A stretch of DNA of 64,000 nt from Anabaena azotica FACHB-119 (GTDB lineage Bacteria > Cyanobacteriota > Cyanobacteriia > Cyanobacteriales > Nostocaceae): positions 62,001-126,000 of the forward strand of contig NZ_JACJSG010000002.1 in the NCBI RefSeq assembly GCF_014697625.1. The letters are read 5' to 3'. This document shows positions 16,161-26,083 of the stretch, in pieces; position 1 is the first letter of the stretch; the number at the start of each line of letters is the position of its first letter. The notes beneath the pieces are model-generated. The model ran no database searches. It had not been told where the DNA came from and saw nothing but the letters and a program-made list of their open reading frames with translations. The position numbers and the translations under genes were made by a program.

Positions 16161-16717
16161 AGAATTCTTTTAATAAGTTGCATAAAACTTTAAGTTATCT
16201 CAGTTAGTTAAATACCAGCTTAAAGCTGTCCAACTAAAAAAGGTATTTATTCGCAGATAAGCTCAACACTTTACCAAAACTGAATTTTCAGTATTGACCA
16301 GAATTGGTTAAATAACTGATTTCAGAATTTGGTAAATAAACTTGGAATTTTTTAGCGTTCTGCTTACTGAAAACCAACGGTTAATTTTATCTAAGGCTTA
16401 TCAGTGATGCAGTGAATCAAACATCCGTTTCTCTTATTTTTATAGTTGTAAATAATCTTGGCTACAACCATGATTGCTGATTTTAGCGATTAGCATTGCA
16501 GTCGCTACACGTAATCTTTCTGGCATTGAGCCAAGACAATTGCAGCCTCAAATGAGTGAATACTTTGAATCTTCACTACTTAATCGCTATACAGTTGGGC
16601 GCATGAATTAGCTAAATATCAGTTTTAGCTAGGGAAAATATTGAAGACTTTGCTGAAAATTCAGCAAAATTTGCTTCTTGTGTTGACTAATTACAATCTT
16701 GTTTATGAGGTGTCACA

Positions 16718-17467
16718 ATGGTTTCCAATATCAATGTTTCCAATTACGAACTACTAGTCAAGCCTATTATTACTGGTGCCGCAGCACCAAATCGCACTGT
16801 TATTCAAGGCTATTTTTTGACAATCTCGAACCCTACCTTGAGGAACTTGCAAATTCAACTTACATTTAAAGGTCGTACTCCTGACATTGCCTCTACTCCG
16901 GTACTTGCATTCTGGGATGTTGATAATTCAGCCGGCTCACTAACCCCACTAGCAGCCGACCCTGGCGGACTCGTATGCCTGCGTAGTTATACTTTTAACC
17001 TGCCAGCGCTAGATACAGGTCTATTTCTACTGCAACCAGATATTACACAACGTGGAGTAATCGCTAATCGAAATATTGAACTTAGAGGCTACGTTAGACT
17101 AAGGCTCGTTTCAGCTTCTCAAAGTGGAACAGTAACTTTGTTGCTCTCAGCGCAACAGAGAGGTACTTTCTTACCTCAAGGGGATTTAAACCCTCCAGCA
17201 ATTGGTGATTACGATCAGCTTGCATACAGCCTCCCATTAGCAAATGGGGGTTCTGAAGTTACCCTAACCCCTGAGAGTGTTGGTTTAGTATCTGCACTTT
17301 CTTTACCAAGTCGGGAACGTATCTTCAGAGAGATTGAAGCAAATCCATCTGTCCTTAGTAATCTCACTAACGACCCTCTGGTTCAACAGATAAATGACCT
17401 TAGCGTTGAAGAACAGAAACGTATGGTATCTATTTTCTTGGAACGGTTTCGTGACAACAAGTCATAA
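16718..17467 (+). CDS. Unknown protein with beta-rich domain and helical C-terminus
   Basis: 249 residues, ATG at 16718 preceded by GAGGTG. I do not recognise the family. Residues 1-150 are rich in alternating hydrophobic and beta-branched residues (YELLVKPIITG, TVIQGYFLTISNPTLRNLQI, GYVRLRLVSAS, GTVTLLLSAQ), consistent with a beta-sandwich. Residues 205-249 (LPSRERIFREIEANPSVLSN then VEEQKRMVSIFLERFRDN) are helical. No signal peptide or membrane segment is seen. It is a single gene behind a long intergenic region and converges on the kinase operon. Its base composition is similar to its neighbours. Confidence 0.75.
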   Translation: MVSNINVSNYELLVKPIITGAAAPNRTVIQGYFLTISNPTLRNLQIQLTFKGRTPDIASTPVLAFWDVDNSAGSLTPLAADPGGLVCLRSYTFNLPALDTGLFLLQPDITQRGVIANRNIELRGYVRLRLVSASQSGTVTLLLSAQQRGTFLPQGDLNPPAIGDYDQLAYSLPLANGGSEVTLTPESVGLVSALSLPSRERIFREIEANPSVLSNLTNDPLVQQINDLSVEEQKRMVSIFLERFRDNKS

Positions 17468-17520
17468 GCTTGTGGTGGAGGATTTAAAATAACTGCTAAC
17501 TCACAACCGGGGTTAGTTGG

Positions 17521-17668
17521 TTAGCGAAAAATCTAATACCAATTCAAAAAATCTTTGCAACACATCCATTATCAGTAGGGGCGCACAGATGTGCGCCCCT
17601 ACTCATCTGCGTTTATCTGCGTTTATCTGCGTTCAAGTTTTTTTCAAATCTATTGCTACATTTTAGCC
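17521..17668 (+). repeat. Repeat H copy 2 with an extra hairpin
   Basis: Full-length match to 11447-11565. Inserted between ATTAT and CATCTGCG is a 30-bp perfect hairpin (17574-17603, AGTAGGGGCGCAC/GTGCGCCCCTACT, loop AGAT). A similar palindrome (ACGTACAGATGTACG) occurs near 53881. Confidence 0.85.
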
Positions 17669-17686
17669 TTGCCAGTCCACTACAAT

Positions 17687-17716
17687 TTAAGGTTTACTTT
17701 ATAAATCATCTCTTAG
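17687..17716 (-). repeat. Solitary end of a family G element
   Basis: Complement of 7696-7726 (TTTACTTTATAAATCATCTCT). Only one terminus is present, between the unknown gene and the end of the kinase operon. Confidence 0.65.
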
Positions 17717-17721
17717 GTTAA

Positions 17722-19695
17722 CTAATGACTAACCTCCACAGATGCAAGTGTGCTATGCAAAGTTTCTAGTAATTCCTTGGTGGTGTAGGGTTTGGCGAGA
17801 AACTTTTTCACCACCACAGATGAGGCTAGTTTTTGGTTGGTTACTAAACCGCTAACAGCTATCATTTTCACCTGAGAATTAATTTTTTGTAAGGCGCGGA
17901 TGGCACTAATACCGTCCATTGACGGCATCATCATATCCATGAGGACTACGCTAATTTTATCTTTGTGCTGGGCGTAAAGTGCGATCGCCTCCACACCATC
18001 AGAGGCTGTCAGCACCCGGTAGTTATAAGTTTCTAAGGAAATTCTCGTCATTTCCAAGATTTTGGCTTCGTCATCCACAACCAAAACCAACTCTCCGTTA
18101 CCTTTGAGTAGTTCCAAGTCTTCCGTAAAAGCTGTGGCTGTGGCTTCAACGGCAGGTATAAATACTTTAAACTCTGTCCCTCGCCCGACTTCACTATACA
18201 CATTCACAAAACCATTGTGGCTTTTAATAATACCTTGTACGGTTGACAATCCTAGCCCTGTACCCTTACCAACTTCTTTTGTCGTGAAGAATGGCTCAAA
18301 AATTCTATCAAGTGTTTCTTGTTCTATCCCCATCCCCGTATCAGTCACGGAAATCACTATATAAGGCCCAACGCAAGCATGAATATTCATCCTTGCGTAA
18401 TATTCATCAATAAACAAGTTTCTGGCAGAGATAGTCAAATTACCCCCATTAGGCATAGCATCGCGGGCGTTGACTACAAGATTCATCAGCACTTGATGTA
18501 AGTTTGTAGCATCACCAATAACTGTCCAAAGTTCTGGCTCAATTTGGGTTTCACACTCAATTGATTTAGGAAATGTTTCTTGGATAATTTGCTTAATTTC
18601 GGAAAACAAGTGGCTAATTTGAACAATAGTCCGCTTACCTTCTACTCCACGAGTAAATTGTAATACCTGTTTAACTAAAGCCGCCCCACGTTTAGTATTT
18701 GATTCGATAGTTTTAAACATTTGCTGACTGCGTTCGTCAACGTTGGGGAGTTTGAGTTGCAGCAGTTGAGATGCGGTAAGAATTGGTGTCAGGATATTAT
18801 TTAAATCATGGGCAATACCACCAGCTAGAGTTCCTACACTTTCCAATCTTTGAGCGCGGAGAAACTGACTTTCTAATTCTTTTTTCTCTGTTATATCAGT
18901 GTTAACCGTCAAAATTGATCTAGGTTGTCCATCCTGATCGCACATTAAATTCCAACGACTGGCAACAATAATAGTTTTACCATTTTTGGTAATTTGCTGT
19001 AATTCACCTTGCCAATAACCACAATCAGCCAAGCTTTTCTGGACTACTTGCAGTTGAGATAGGGTTTGCGCTTTATATAAAAGTTTATTGGCATCCTGAC
19101 CGATAATTTCATGTGAGTGCCACCCATATAAATATTCCGCGCCGTGGTTCCAAAAACGGATGCAGTTGTTTAAATCCCGGACGATAATAGCATCGGTGGT
19201 GATGTCAAGTAAGGCGGCTTGTTCACGTAGTTTTTCTTCGACTCGCTGGCGTTCTAAAATCTCTGCTTCGAGAAGTTGATTTTGTGCTTTGAGGGTTTTT
19301 GTGAGTTGGCGTAATCTCAAATGGAGTTTGACACGGGCTAAAACTTCTTCATGTTGCAGTGGTTTGGTGATGTAATCGACTGCACCTAAATTTAAGCCTT
19401 TAACCTTATCTACGGTGTCAGCTAAGGCTGTCATGAAGATGACGGGAATATCTTGTGTAAGGGGATTATTTTTTAGATGTTGGCAAGTGTCAAAACCGTT
19501 TATCCCTGGCATGAGAATATCTAATAATATTAAGTCTGGTGGGGCATATTCAGCTCTGGCGATCGCACTTTCCCCATCTTCCGCAACCAACACCGTATAG
19601 CCAGCATTAGCCAAAAAATCAAACAGCAGTTCTAAATTTGTCGGATTATCATCCACAATCAAGATGACATCCTGATCAATTGTATTCATATTCAT
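17722..19695 (-). CDS. Response-regulator/PAS/histidine kinase hybrid
   Basis: 657 residues. N-terminal receiver domain with acceptor Asp about residue 59 (DLILLDILMPG) and TKPL lysine, a coiled coil, a PAS domain (about 165-285), HisKA with GGIAHDLNNI (His about 296), HATPase with N-, G1- and G2-type boxes (EPFFTTKEVGKGTGLGLSTV), and a second receiver domain at the C-terminus (Asp about 583, VVLMDMMMP). It is soluble. It starts 15 bp after the stop of the 1996-residue kinase, so the two form an operon and this protein probably receives phosphate from, or works beside, the larger kinase. An alternative ATG lies two codons downstream. Confidence 0.93.
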   Translation of the reverse strand: MNMNTIDQDVILIVDDNPTNLELLFDFLANAGYTVLVAEDGESAIARAEYAPPDLILLDILMPGINGFDTCQHLKNNPLTQDIPVIFMTALADTVDKVKGLNLGAVDYITKPLQHEEVLARVKLHLRLRQLTKTLKAQNQLLEAEILERQRVEEKLREQAALLDITTDAIIVRDLNNCIRFWNHGAEYLYGWHSHEIIGQDANKLLYKAQTLSQLQVVQKSLADCGYWQGELQQITKNGKTIIVASRWNLMCDQDGQPRSILTVNTDITEKKELESQFLRAQRLESVGTLAGGIAHDLNNILTPILTASQLLQLKLPNVDERSQQMFKTIESNTKRGAALVKQVLQFTRGVEGKRTIVQISHLFSEIKQIIQETFPKSIECETQIEPELWTVIGDATNLHQVLMNLVVNARDAMPNGGNLTISARNLFIDEYYARMNIHACVGPYIVISVTDTGMGIEQETLDRIFEPFFTTKEVGKGTGLGLSTVQGIIKSHNGFVNVYSEVGRGTEFKVFIPAVEATATAFTEDLELLKGNGELVLVVDDEAKILEMTRISLETYNYRVLTASDGVEAIALYAQHKDKISVVLMDMMMPSMDGISAIRALQKINSQVKMIAVSGLVTNQKLASSVVVKKFLAKPYTTKELLETLHSTLASVEVSH

Positions 19696-19710
19696 ATTTT
19701 TTAAAGTTTT

Positions 19711-22700
19711 TTAAAATTGTTGCAGAAATTCTAAAATTTGCTTACCTTTAAAGCCTTTCACCAGTTGACGTAAATGAGACGCAAAAGGCGCTAACTTGTC
19801 ATCCGCCTCCTCTAGTTTGGTAATTACCTGTGTAATACCTCTGAGGTTTCCCCGCATCGCCAAATCCAGTAAAATTGCCAAGTCCTCTGCTGGCGGAGCA
19901 ATTAATTGTAAATTTTGTGTTGGGTATGGATGAACATCTTTTGGCTGTTGTTTATAGTTTCTTCCATCTTGATAAATCCATTGCAATCCTAGATGAAACT
20001 GTAATTTTTCTAAAAGATCGTTTACTTGAATTGGTTTAGGAAGAAAGTCATCACAACCCACATCCAGACTCTGCTGTTTCTCAAAATCAAACACGCTGGC
20101 TGAGATAGCGACTACTACAGTTTTATTAAGTTCTGGTAACATTCTCAGGCGACGAGTAGCTTCAAAGCCATCCATCACATTCATAACTAAATCCATGAAA
20201 ATTAAATCTGGCTTGAATTGACGCGCTTTGTTCACACAATCTAAACCATCTGTCGCTTCCCAGACATCAAAACCCAATGGTTGCAGCAAATTTACCAAAA
20301 CAGAGCGATTTTCCCATTTATCATCTACTACCAAGATTTTACGTTTTGAGCCGACAAAAGTGACAATATTACCTTTATCAGCACTTTTAACTTCATCAGG
20401 TGATACTACCTCTGGTAAATCTAAGTCTAGCCAAAAAATGCTGCCTTGACCTAACTTACTTTCAACCTTAATTTCTCCACCCATCATCTCCACTAATTGA
20501 CGGCTAATTGCTAAACCTAAGCCTGTTCCTTCTGTTTTCCGACTATTTTCACCCACCTGCTTAAAAGGCAAAAATATTTCTTCTAATTGTGGTGGTGCAA
20601 TACCAATCCCTGTATCTTCCACCGCAAACCGAATTTTGCCACCATTGGCTTCTGCTAATATATAACCCACCTTGAAAGTAATACAACCTTTTTCAGTAAA
20701 TTTAACTGCATTACTTAATAAATTAATTAAAACCTGACGTAACCGTTTTTCGTCAGCCAAAATAACTTTAGGTAAAGCAGAAAGTTGTTGGTACAATAAC
20801 GTAATTCCTTTCTGTTCGGCACGAATACGGCACATTTGTATGATACCTTCTAGAAACTGGGAAAAATGCAACTCCTGCGGGTACAGTTCCATTTTTCGAG
20901 CTTCTATTTTGGAAATATCTAAAATATCATTGATCAGTGTTAAAAGGTGTTCGCCGCATTGATGGATAATATCTACACCATTTTTTTGCTGCTCAGTTAA
21001 TGTTTTATCTTTTTTAAATATTTGACTATAACCTAAAATCCCATTAAGGGGAGTCCGCAGTTCATGACTCATGTTAGCTAAAAATTCGCTTTTCGCCCTG
21101 TTAGCAGCTTCAGCGATTTCTTCGGCTCGTTGGCGTTCATCAATCTCTATTTGTAATTGTAAGTTATTATCTTGTAATTCTAGCGTTCGTTCTTCTACTT
21201 TGGCTGCTAATGTGCGGTTATATTCCTCTAAATCATTATATAGTCTAGCATTTTCAAGGGAAATTGCGGCTTGGGAAGATAAAAGTTGTAATATTTCTAC
21301 CCGCTCATTTGTAAACGCTCCTTTTGTCAGATTATTTTCTAAATAAAGAATACCAATCAATTTACCTTGATTAACTATAGGCGTACATAAAATAGACTTT
21401 GGCTGATGTTGGATTATATAGCCGTCTGTTGTAAAAGCTCCCTCATGAGTAGCATCGTTAATGACAATATTTTCTTGAGTCCGATAAACATAATTTATTA
21501 CCGATATCGGTAATTTGTGAAATGACTCTACAGGGGTTTGTTGGTTAAGGGTAATTTCATCTTGGTTATAGCTACCTGATGCTTCTATATATAACTTACC
21601 TGCTTTCTCCAAAATCAAAGCTCCTGTTTCTGCGCCAGCATTTTCTAGCACGATTTGCATTAATTTAGTTAATAGCTTTTCTAAAACTATTTCACCAGAA
21701 AGCGCTTGTGATGCTTTGATAACTGTAGCTAAATCAAAAATTTCATAATTACCTGGAGTTACTAGGTTAATTGTTTCTTTTTGTTCTGCTATACGGGAGA
21801 AAATTTGTGGATATTGGACTTCTAAATCTCTAACTTTCGCTCTAGCACCCCAATGAATATAACCATAATAAGCCTCATTTATATAAGTTAAGGCTATCTT
21901 GTCTTTACCACATTGGAAATAAAACTTGGCTGCTAATTCATTAGCTAAAGCTTCTTCTTGAATATATCCATGTTCTTTAGCTCCAGCTATAGCTCTATCA
22001 TAACTTTCCATAGCTAGCCAATAATTACCCAATATTCTTGCTTTCTCTGCTTCTATAAGTTCATACTTGTGCTGAAAATTCATAGGAGCATTATCTGCCC
22101 ATCTTTTCATCTTTTCTTGATTATTTTCTACCCGGTTTAGCAGTTGTTCTGGTTTGGGGTTTGACGCTGATGAATATAAGGCAATTTGGGCTAAGGAATC
22201 GTAGAAATGGAAAACTGGGACAACTAAGAATGCTTTTACGCCATCTAAATATTGTTCGCCTTGAGTTGCATTTTCCCAAGCTTGATTGTATTCTCCAAAC
22301 AAGTAGCAAAGAATTAGTTTATTGAGATAAAAATAGAAAAGTACAGTTCTAGCATTAGCTGCTTGCAAAGCTGGTAAAGATTCATCCTCGTTATAAACTT
22401 CCCCTAGTAAATGACAGGAAATTTCGCTAGGATTGAGTAAATTGAGAATCGACTGACGATAGATTTGATTCCAACTTAAAGCATTTTCTTGCTTGAATTG
22501 AGTTAGTGCTTGATTAACTGAAGCTATTTCTTGCTCTAGTTTTGTCAATTCTTGACCCATGAAGTATAAATGATGACAACGTTGAGCGATCGCATAATAG
22601 CCATATTCCAAATGTCCATTTTCCAAACCACTTAAATAACCAGCTTGGAGAATTGGTAATGTCTCCCTCACGTGTACTTTTCCATGTATCGTACAAGAAC

Positions 22701-25700
22701 CAGCTACGAAAAATACACTAGTCTTAATTTCTATCGCATTAAACTGTTCAACTAAACTTAAAGCCAATTTACCAAATCGGTAAGCTGACTCAATATCCTC
22801 AACTATCCCGTTTAAAATAACACCATAACAAACGTAACCGTAAGCAGAGAAGGGCGAATTTCCATATTTAATAGATAAATTCACCTGTTCACACACAACC
22901 AATGGAAACAATGCAGGTGCAGATTGATACGTCGGGGAACCTAAACTTGTCAGCATCCTGACTGCTGCTAGTTTATCCACCTGAGTCATTAACGGTAGAT
23001 TAATTAAATCTTCGATATTCTTAAGCGCTAAGTTTGTGGCTGTTTGATTAATAGTTTGTTCAATATCAGATACACTAGGTGAATTTGGTAATTTAAGCCC
23101 TAGTAATTCCATTGCTTCCCACCCTATTTTGAAGGCTTCAAGTTGTCTGACTTGCACCATACAAGCTTGAATTTTCACTTCATAAATTTTCATTTTCTCG
23201 ATAGGGGTTTTTGCTTGTTGTAAAACAACATCAACCCATTCATCCATCTGTGCAAAATCGCCGTTGAGATAGGCTGTTTCTACGGCTGACTCATACAGCG
23301 CCAAGGTAAGATTATACTGATGCTGCCAACTATTTGCTGTTAATAATGCCAAACCTACTTTGAGGTAACGCATCGCTGACTCATACGCTGTGGCGATTTT
23401 CGCTTTTTGTCCAGCTATAAGATTTAGTTCAGCTAGCTCGTTCTTTTCCGACTCTGATTTTAGTAAATCTACTCCATAATTGAGATGATTAACTAAAGCA
23501 AAAATATTCTCTTCTCGTTCGTCAGGTTTAGTATTTTGTAATAGCAGCTTACCAATAATAAAATGAGTGTTTTGCTTTTGGGAGTTAGGAATTAACGCAT
23601 AAGCAGCTTGCTGTACACGGTCATGTAAAAATTGATAGATAATTGGTTTATGATTTAGCTGCTCGTCAATAACTAGTGGGATTTTATAAGCAGCATCTAA
23701 GGGGAAAACTAAACCAGCTTTTAAAGCCGCCCAAAGTTCTCTGGCTGTTTCTGAAAAGGTTTTCTGGTTGACAATACTTAATACATCTAAGGTAAATTTA
23801 TTGCCAATACAGGCGGCTAACTTTAACACATTTTGTGTTTGTAAAGGTAGCTTCTGTATCTGATTAATCATTAAATCTATAACGTTGTCAGTAATATTGA
23901 TATTTTTAATTGCTGTAATATCCCATTGCCAAGAAGCCCTATCAAAATTAAATGTTAATAATTTTTCTTGATGAATTGATTTGAGTAATTGAGTGATAAA
24001 AAAGGGATTACCTTGAGTTTTCTTAAATAATAATTCTGCTAAGGCTCTAGAATCATTTATGTCTGTGTGGATGGTATCACTGATTAATTGATTAACATGA
24101 ACAAGCTGTAAAGGTTGGAGTATGATATTGTTGGCGATCGCCTCCGGTGGGGGGGAGCATATCGCACCAGATTTTTGTATTTCATCTACAACCAACATTA
24201 ATGGATGATTAGAAGTGACCTCATTATCCCGATAAGCGCCTATTAATAATAAATATTGGCTATTTGAGTTATTTAACAATAGTTGAATTAACTTGAGAGA
24301 ATCTAAATCTGCCCATTGTAAATCATCCAGAAAAATTATTAATGGATGCTCAGGTTGACAAAATACATGAATGAATTGTTGGAATACCCTTTGAAATCTG
24401 TTTTGAGCTTCATTTATCCCTAACTGAGCCACAGATGGCTGAGTACCAATAATTTGTTCTACTTCGGGTATTACATCAATAATAATTTGTCCATTAACAC
24501 CGACCGCCGCTAAGATTTTAGCCTGCCATTTGGCAATTTTGGCTGCGGACTCTGTTAACAATTGTTGAATTAACTCTTGAAAAGCTTGAATAAAAGTCGT
24601 ATAAGGAATGTTGCGTTTAAATTGGTCAAACTTACCTGTAATAAAATAACCATTCCGAGCAGTTATAGGCTTATGAACTTCTTGCACTAAAGAAGATTTA
24701 CCAATACCTGAGTAACCGCTAACCAACATTAATTCTACCGCCCCAAGACTGACACGCTCAAAGGCATTTATCAGCGTTTTAACTTCTGTTTCCCGACCAT
24801 ATAATTTTTGTGGAATCAGTAGTTGACTAGAAAAATCAATTTGTCCAATAATGAAGTTTGGTATTTCACCAGTAGACTCTAAATTATTAAGGCATTTTTC
24901 TAAATCTGCCTTAATTCCCAAAGCATTTTGATATCTATCTTCAGCCGTCTTTGCTAAAAGCTTCATCACAATATCAGAAACCGCTTGAGGAATTTCTGAG
25001 TTGACTTCTTTTGGTGATAGTGGTGTTTTGGCAATATGACAATGAATTAATTCTAAAGGGTCAGTAGTTATAAATGGTAGTTGTCCTGTAAGCATTTCAT
25101 ATAAGGTAACACCCAAAGAATAAAAGTCAGTTCGATAGTCAATTGCTCGATTCATTCTCCCAGTTTGTTCTGGGGACATATAAGGGAGAGTCCCTTCCAA
25201 AAAGTTGGGATTACTAATATTAAAGCTTTCCTGCGGTAAACAAGTGGAAATGCTAAAATCTATAAATTTAATTTTGCATGATGTTAGATTTACTAAAATA
25301 CCTTGAGAGTTTACATCTTTATGCAGAATATTGTTTTTATGTAACTGCTCTAATGTGGTAGATAGTTGAATAGCAATTCTCAGGAATTTGATTAAATCTA
25401 AATTTTTAGCTTTAATAATTTTGGTTAAAGTTTCTCCATTAAAATCAGCAAAAACTAGTGCTAATCCATTTTGATAGCTTTCCAACCCAATCGGTTTAAT
25501 AACTCCTTCTATTTCTAAATTTTGCAGAATTTTATATTGATGTATTAATTGTGCAATCTCTTCTACATTCGGATAATCCTTTTTAATAGTTTTTATAATG
25601 ACTGATATTTGTCCTTGCTCTTTATAAGCACGATATATACTGGTATTTACTCCTTCATAAAGCAGTTCATTAGGAGTGTAACCAACGATCGCAATACCCA

Positions 25701-25701
25701 T
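19711..25701 (-). CDS. Ser/Thr kinase - AAA ATPase - GAF - histidine kinase - receiver fusion (HstK-like)
   Basis: 1996 residues. Order: Ser/Thr-kinase-like domain (1-270), ATPase with Walker A GYSGIGKSS (about 325) and Walker B PLIIFLDDLQWAD, a long helical TPR-like region (560-1280), GAF (about 1315-1480), coiled coil, HisKA with NMSHELRTPLNG (about 1543), HATPase ([19 protein letters not shown]) and a receiver (LIFMDLVMN, Asp about 1835). This is the HstK architecture known from Anabaena. In the kinase domain the catalytic loop reads HKDVNSQG, where the family usually has HKDINPSN, and DFG is DFS, so the Ser/Thr activity is doubtful. It is the first gene of an operon with the 657-residue kinase. 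Confidence 0.93.
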   Translation of the reverse strand: MGIAIVGYTPNELLYEGVNTSIYRAYKEQGQISVIIKTIKKDYPNVEEIAQLIHQYKILQNLEIEGVIKPIGLESYQNGLALVFADFNGETLTKIIKAKNLDLIKFLRIAIQLSTTLEQLHKNNILHKDVNSQGILVNLTSCKIKFIDFSISTCLPQESFNISNPNFLEGTLPYMSPEQTGRMNRAIDYRTDFYSLGVTLYEMLTGQLPFITTDPLELIHCHIAKTPLSPKEVNSEIPQAVSDIVMKLLAKTAEDRYQNALGIKADLEKCLNNLESTGEIPNFIIGQIDFSSQLLIPQKLYGRETEVKTLINAFERVSLGAVELMLVSGYSGIGKSSLVQEVHKPITARNGYFITGKFDQFKRNIPYTTFIQAFQELIQQLLTESAAKIAKWQAKILAAVGVNGQIIIDVIPEVEQIIGTQPSVAQLGINEAQNRFQRVFQQFIHVFCQPEHPLIIFLDDLQWADLDSLKLIQLLLNNSNSQYLLLIGAYRDNEVTSNHPLMLVVDEIQKSGAICSPPPEAIANNIILQPLQLVHVNQLISDTIHTDINDSRALAELLFKKTQGNPFFITQLLKSIHQEKLLTFNFDRASWQWDITAIKNINITDNVIDLMINQIQKLPLQTQNVLKLAACIGNKFTLDVLSIVNQKTFSETARELWAALKAGLVFPLDAAYKIPLVIDEQLNHKPIIYQFLHDRVQQAAYALIPNSQKQNTHFIIGKLLLQNTKPDEREENIFALVNHLNYGVDLLKSESEKNELAELNLIAGQKAKIATAYESAMRYLKVGLALLTANSWQHQYNLTLALYESAVETAYLNGDFAQMDEWVDVVLQQAKTPIEKMKIYEVKIQACMVQVRQLEAFKIGWEAMELLGLKLPNSPSVSDIEQTINQTATNLALKNIEDLINLPLMTQVDKLAAVRMLTSLGSPTYQSAPALFPLVVCEQVNLSIKYGNSPFSAYGYVCYGVILNGIVEDIESAYRFGKLALSLVEQFNAIEIKTSVFFVAGSCTIHGKVHVRETLPILQAGYLSGLENGHLEYGYYAIAQRCHHLYFMGQELTKLEQEIASVNQALTQFKQENALSWNQIYRQSILNLLNPSEISCHLLGEVYNEDESLPALQAANARTVLFYFYLNKLILCYLFGEYNQAWENATQGEQYLDGVKAFLVVPVFHFYDSLAQIALYSSASNPKPEQLLNRVENNQEKMKRWADNAPMNFQHKYELIEAEKARILGNYWLAMESYDRAIAGAKEHGYIQEEALANELAAKFYFQCGKDKIALTYINEAYYGYIHWGARAKVRDLEVQYPQIFSRIAEQKETINLVTPGNYEIFDLATVIKASQALSGEIVLEKLLTKLMQIVLENAGAETGALILEKAGKLYIEASGSYNQDEITLNQQTPVESFHKLPISVINYVYRTQENIVINDATHEGAFTTDGYIIQHQPKSILCTPIVNQGKLIGILYLENNLTKGAFTNERVEILQLLSSQAAISLENARLYNDLEEYNRTLAAKVEERTLELQDNNLQLQIEIDERQRAEEIAEAANRAKSEFLANMSHELRTPLNGILGYSQIFKKDKTLTEQQKNGVDIIHQCGEHLLTLINDILDISKIEARKMELYPQELHFSQFLEGIIQMCRIRAEQKGITLLYQQLSALPKVILADEKRLRQVLINLLSNAVKFTEKGCITFKVGYILAEANGGKIRFAVEDTGIGIAPPQLEEIFLPFKQVGENSRKTEGTGLGLAISRQLVEMMGGEIKVESKLGQGSIFWLDLDLPEVVSPDEVKSADKGNIVTFVGSKRKILVVDDKWENRSVLVNLLQPLGFDVWEATDGLDCVNKARQFKPDLIFMDLVMNVMDGFEATRRLRMLPELNKTVVVAISASVFDFEKQQSLDVGCDDFLPKPIQVNDLLEKLQFHLGLQWIYQDGRNYKQQPKDVHPYPTQNLQLIAPPAEDLAILLDLAMRGNLRGITQVITKLEEADDKLAPFASHLRQLVKGFKGKQILEFLQQF

Positions 25702-25832
25702 TTTTTATCTCACTGGTATAAAATAGAGCATTCCATTAAGTAATGGTTATAGTTCTTGCTCCTATTTGACTTTAGCAATCTTAATTAATTGTTTACATAG
25801 ATTTTGAAGATTGACTCAATGATTTTATTGAA

Positions 25833-25940
25833 CAGGACTTACGCAACTGGCACAATTGTAGGGTGCGTCAGATGTGGAAAATCCTTGAATATGTACGAAA
25901 TTATTGGGGCTGACGCACCCTAAAGTTAGTTTGATTATGA
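25833..25940 (+). mobile_element. Family A element copy 7 (right end missing)
   Basis: Left end CAGGACTTACGCAACTGG and the inner arms are intact. The copy stops after TTGATTATGA and lacks the right terminal 16-18 bp. It lies between the divergent kinase operon and tsaB. Confidence 0.88.
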
Positions 25941-26083
25941 TAACCGCCAATACACAAAAATGTGCAACTTAGACTCGTGAGAGCTGATTTATCTTGTTTT
26001 TGATGAGGTAGTGTCAAATTTGCTATTGTGTGATTGAATAAATAAATTATGTAACCTATATAAAAATTAATAGTGTAATTACT

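Larger units (their letters stand above)
15661..16717. other. Long gene-poor region with repeat E and a transposase relic
   Basis: Over 1 kb without an intact gene. It holds repeat E copy 1 (15693-15830), an IS630-type transposase remnant (15918-16160, minus strand) and AT-rich DNA up to the gene at 16718. No RNA gene was recognised. The upstream 100 bp of 16718 is the presumed promoter. Confidence 0.55.
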
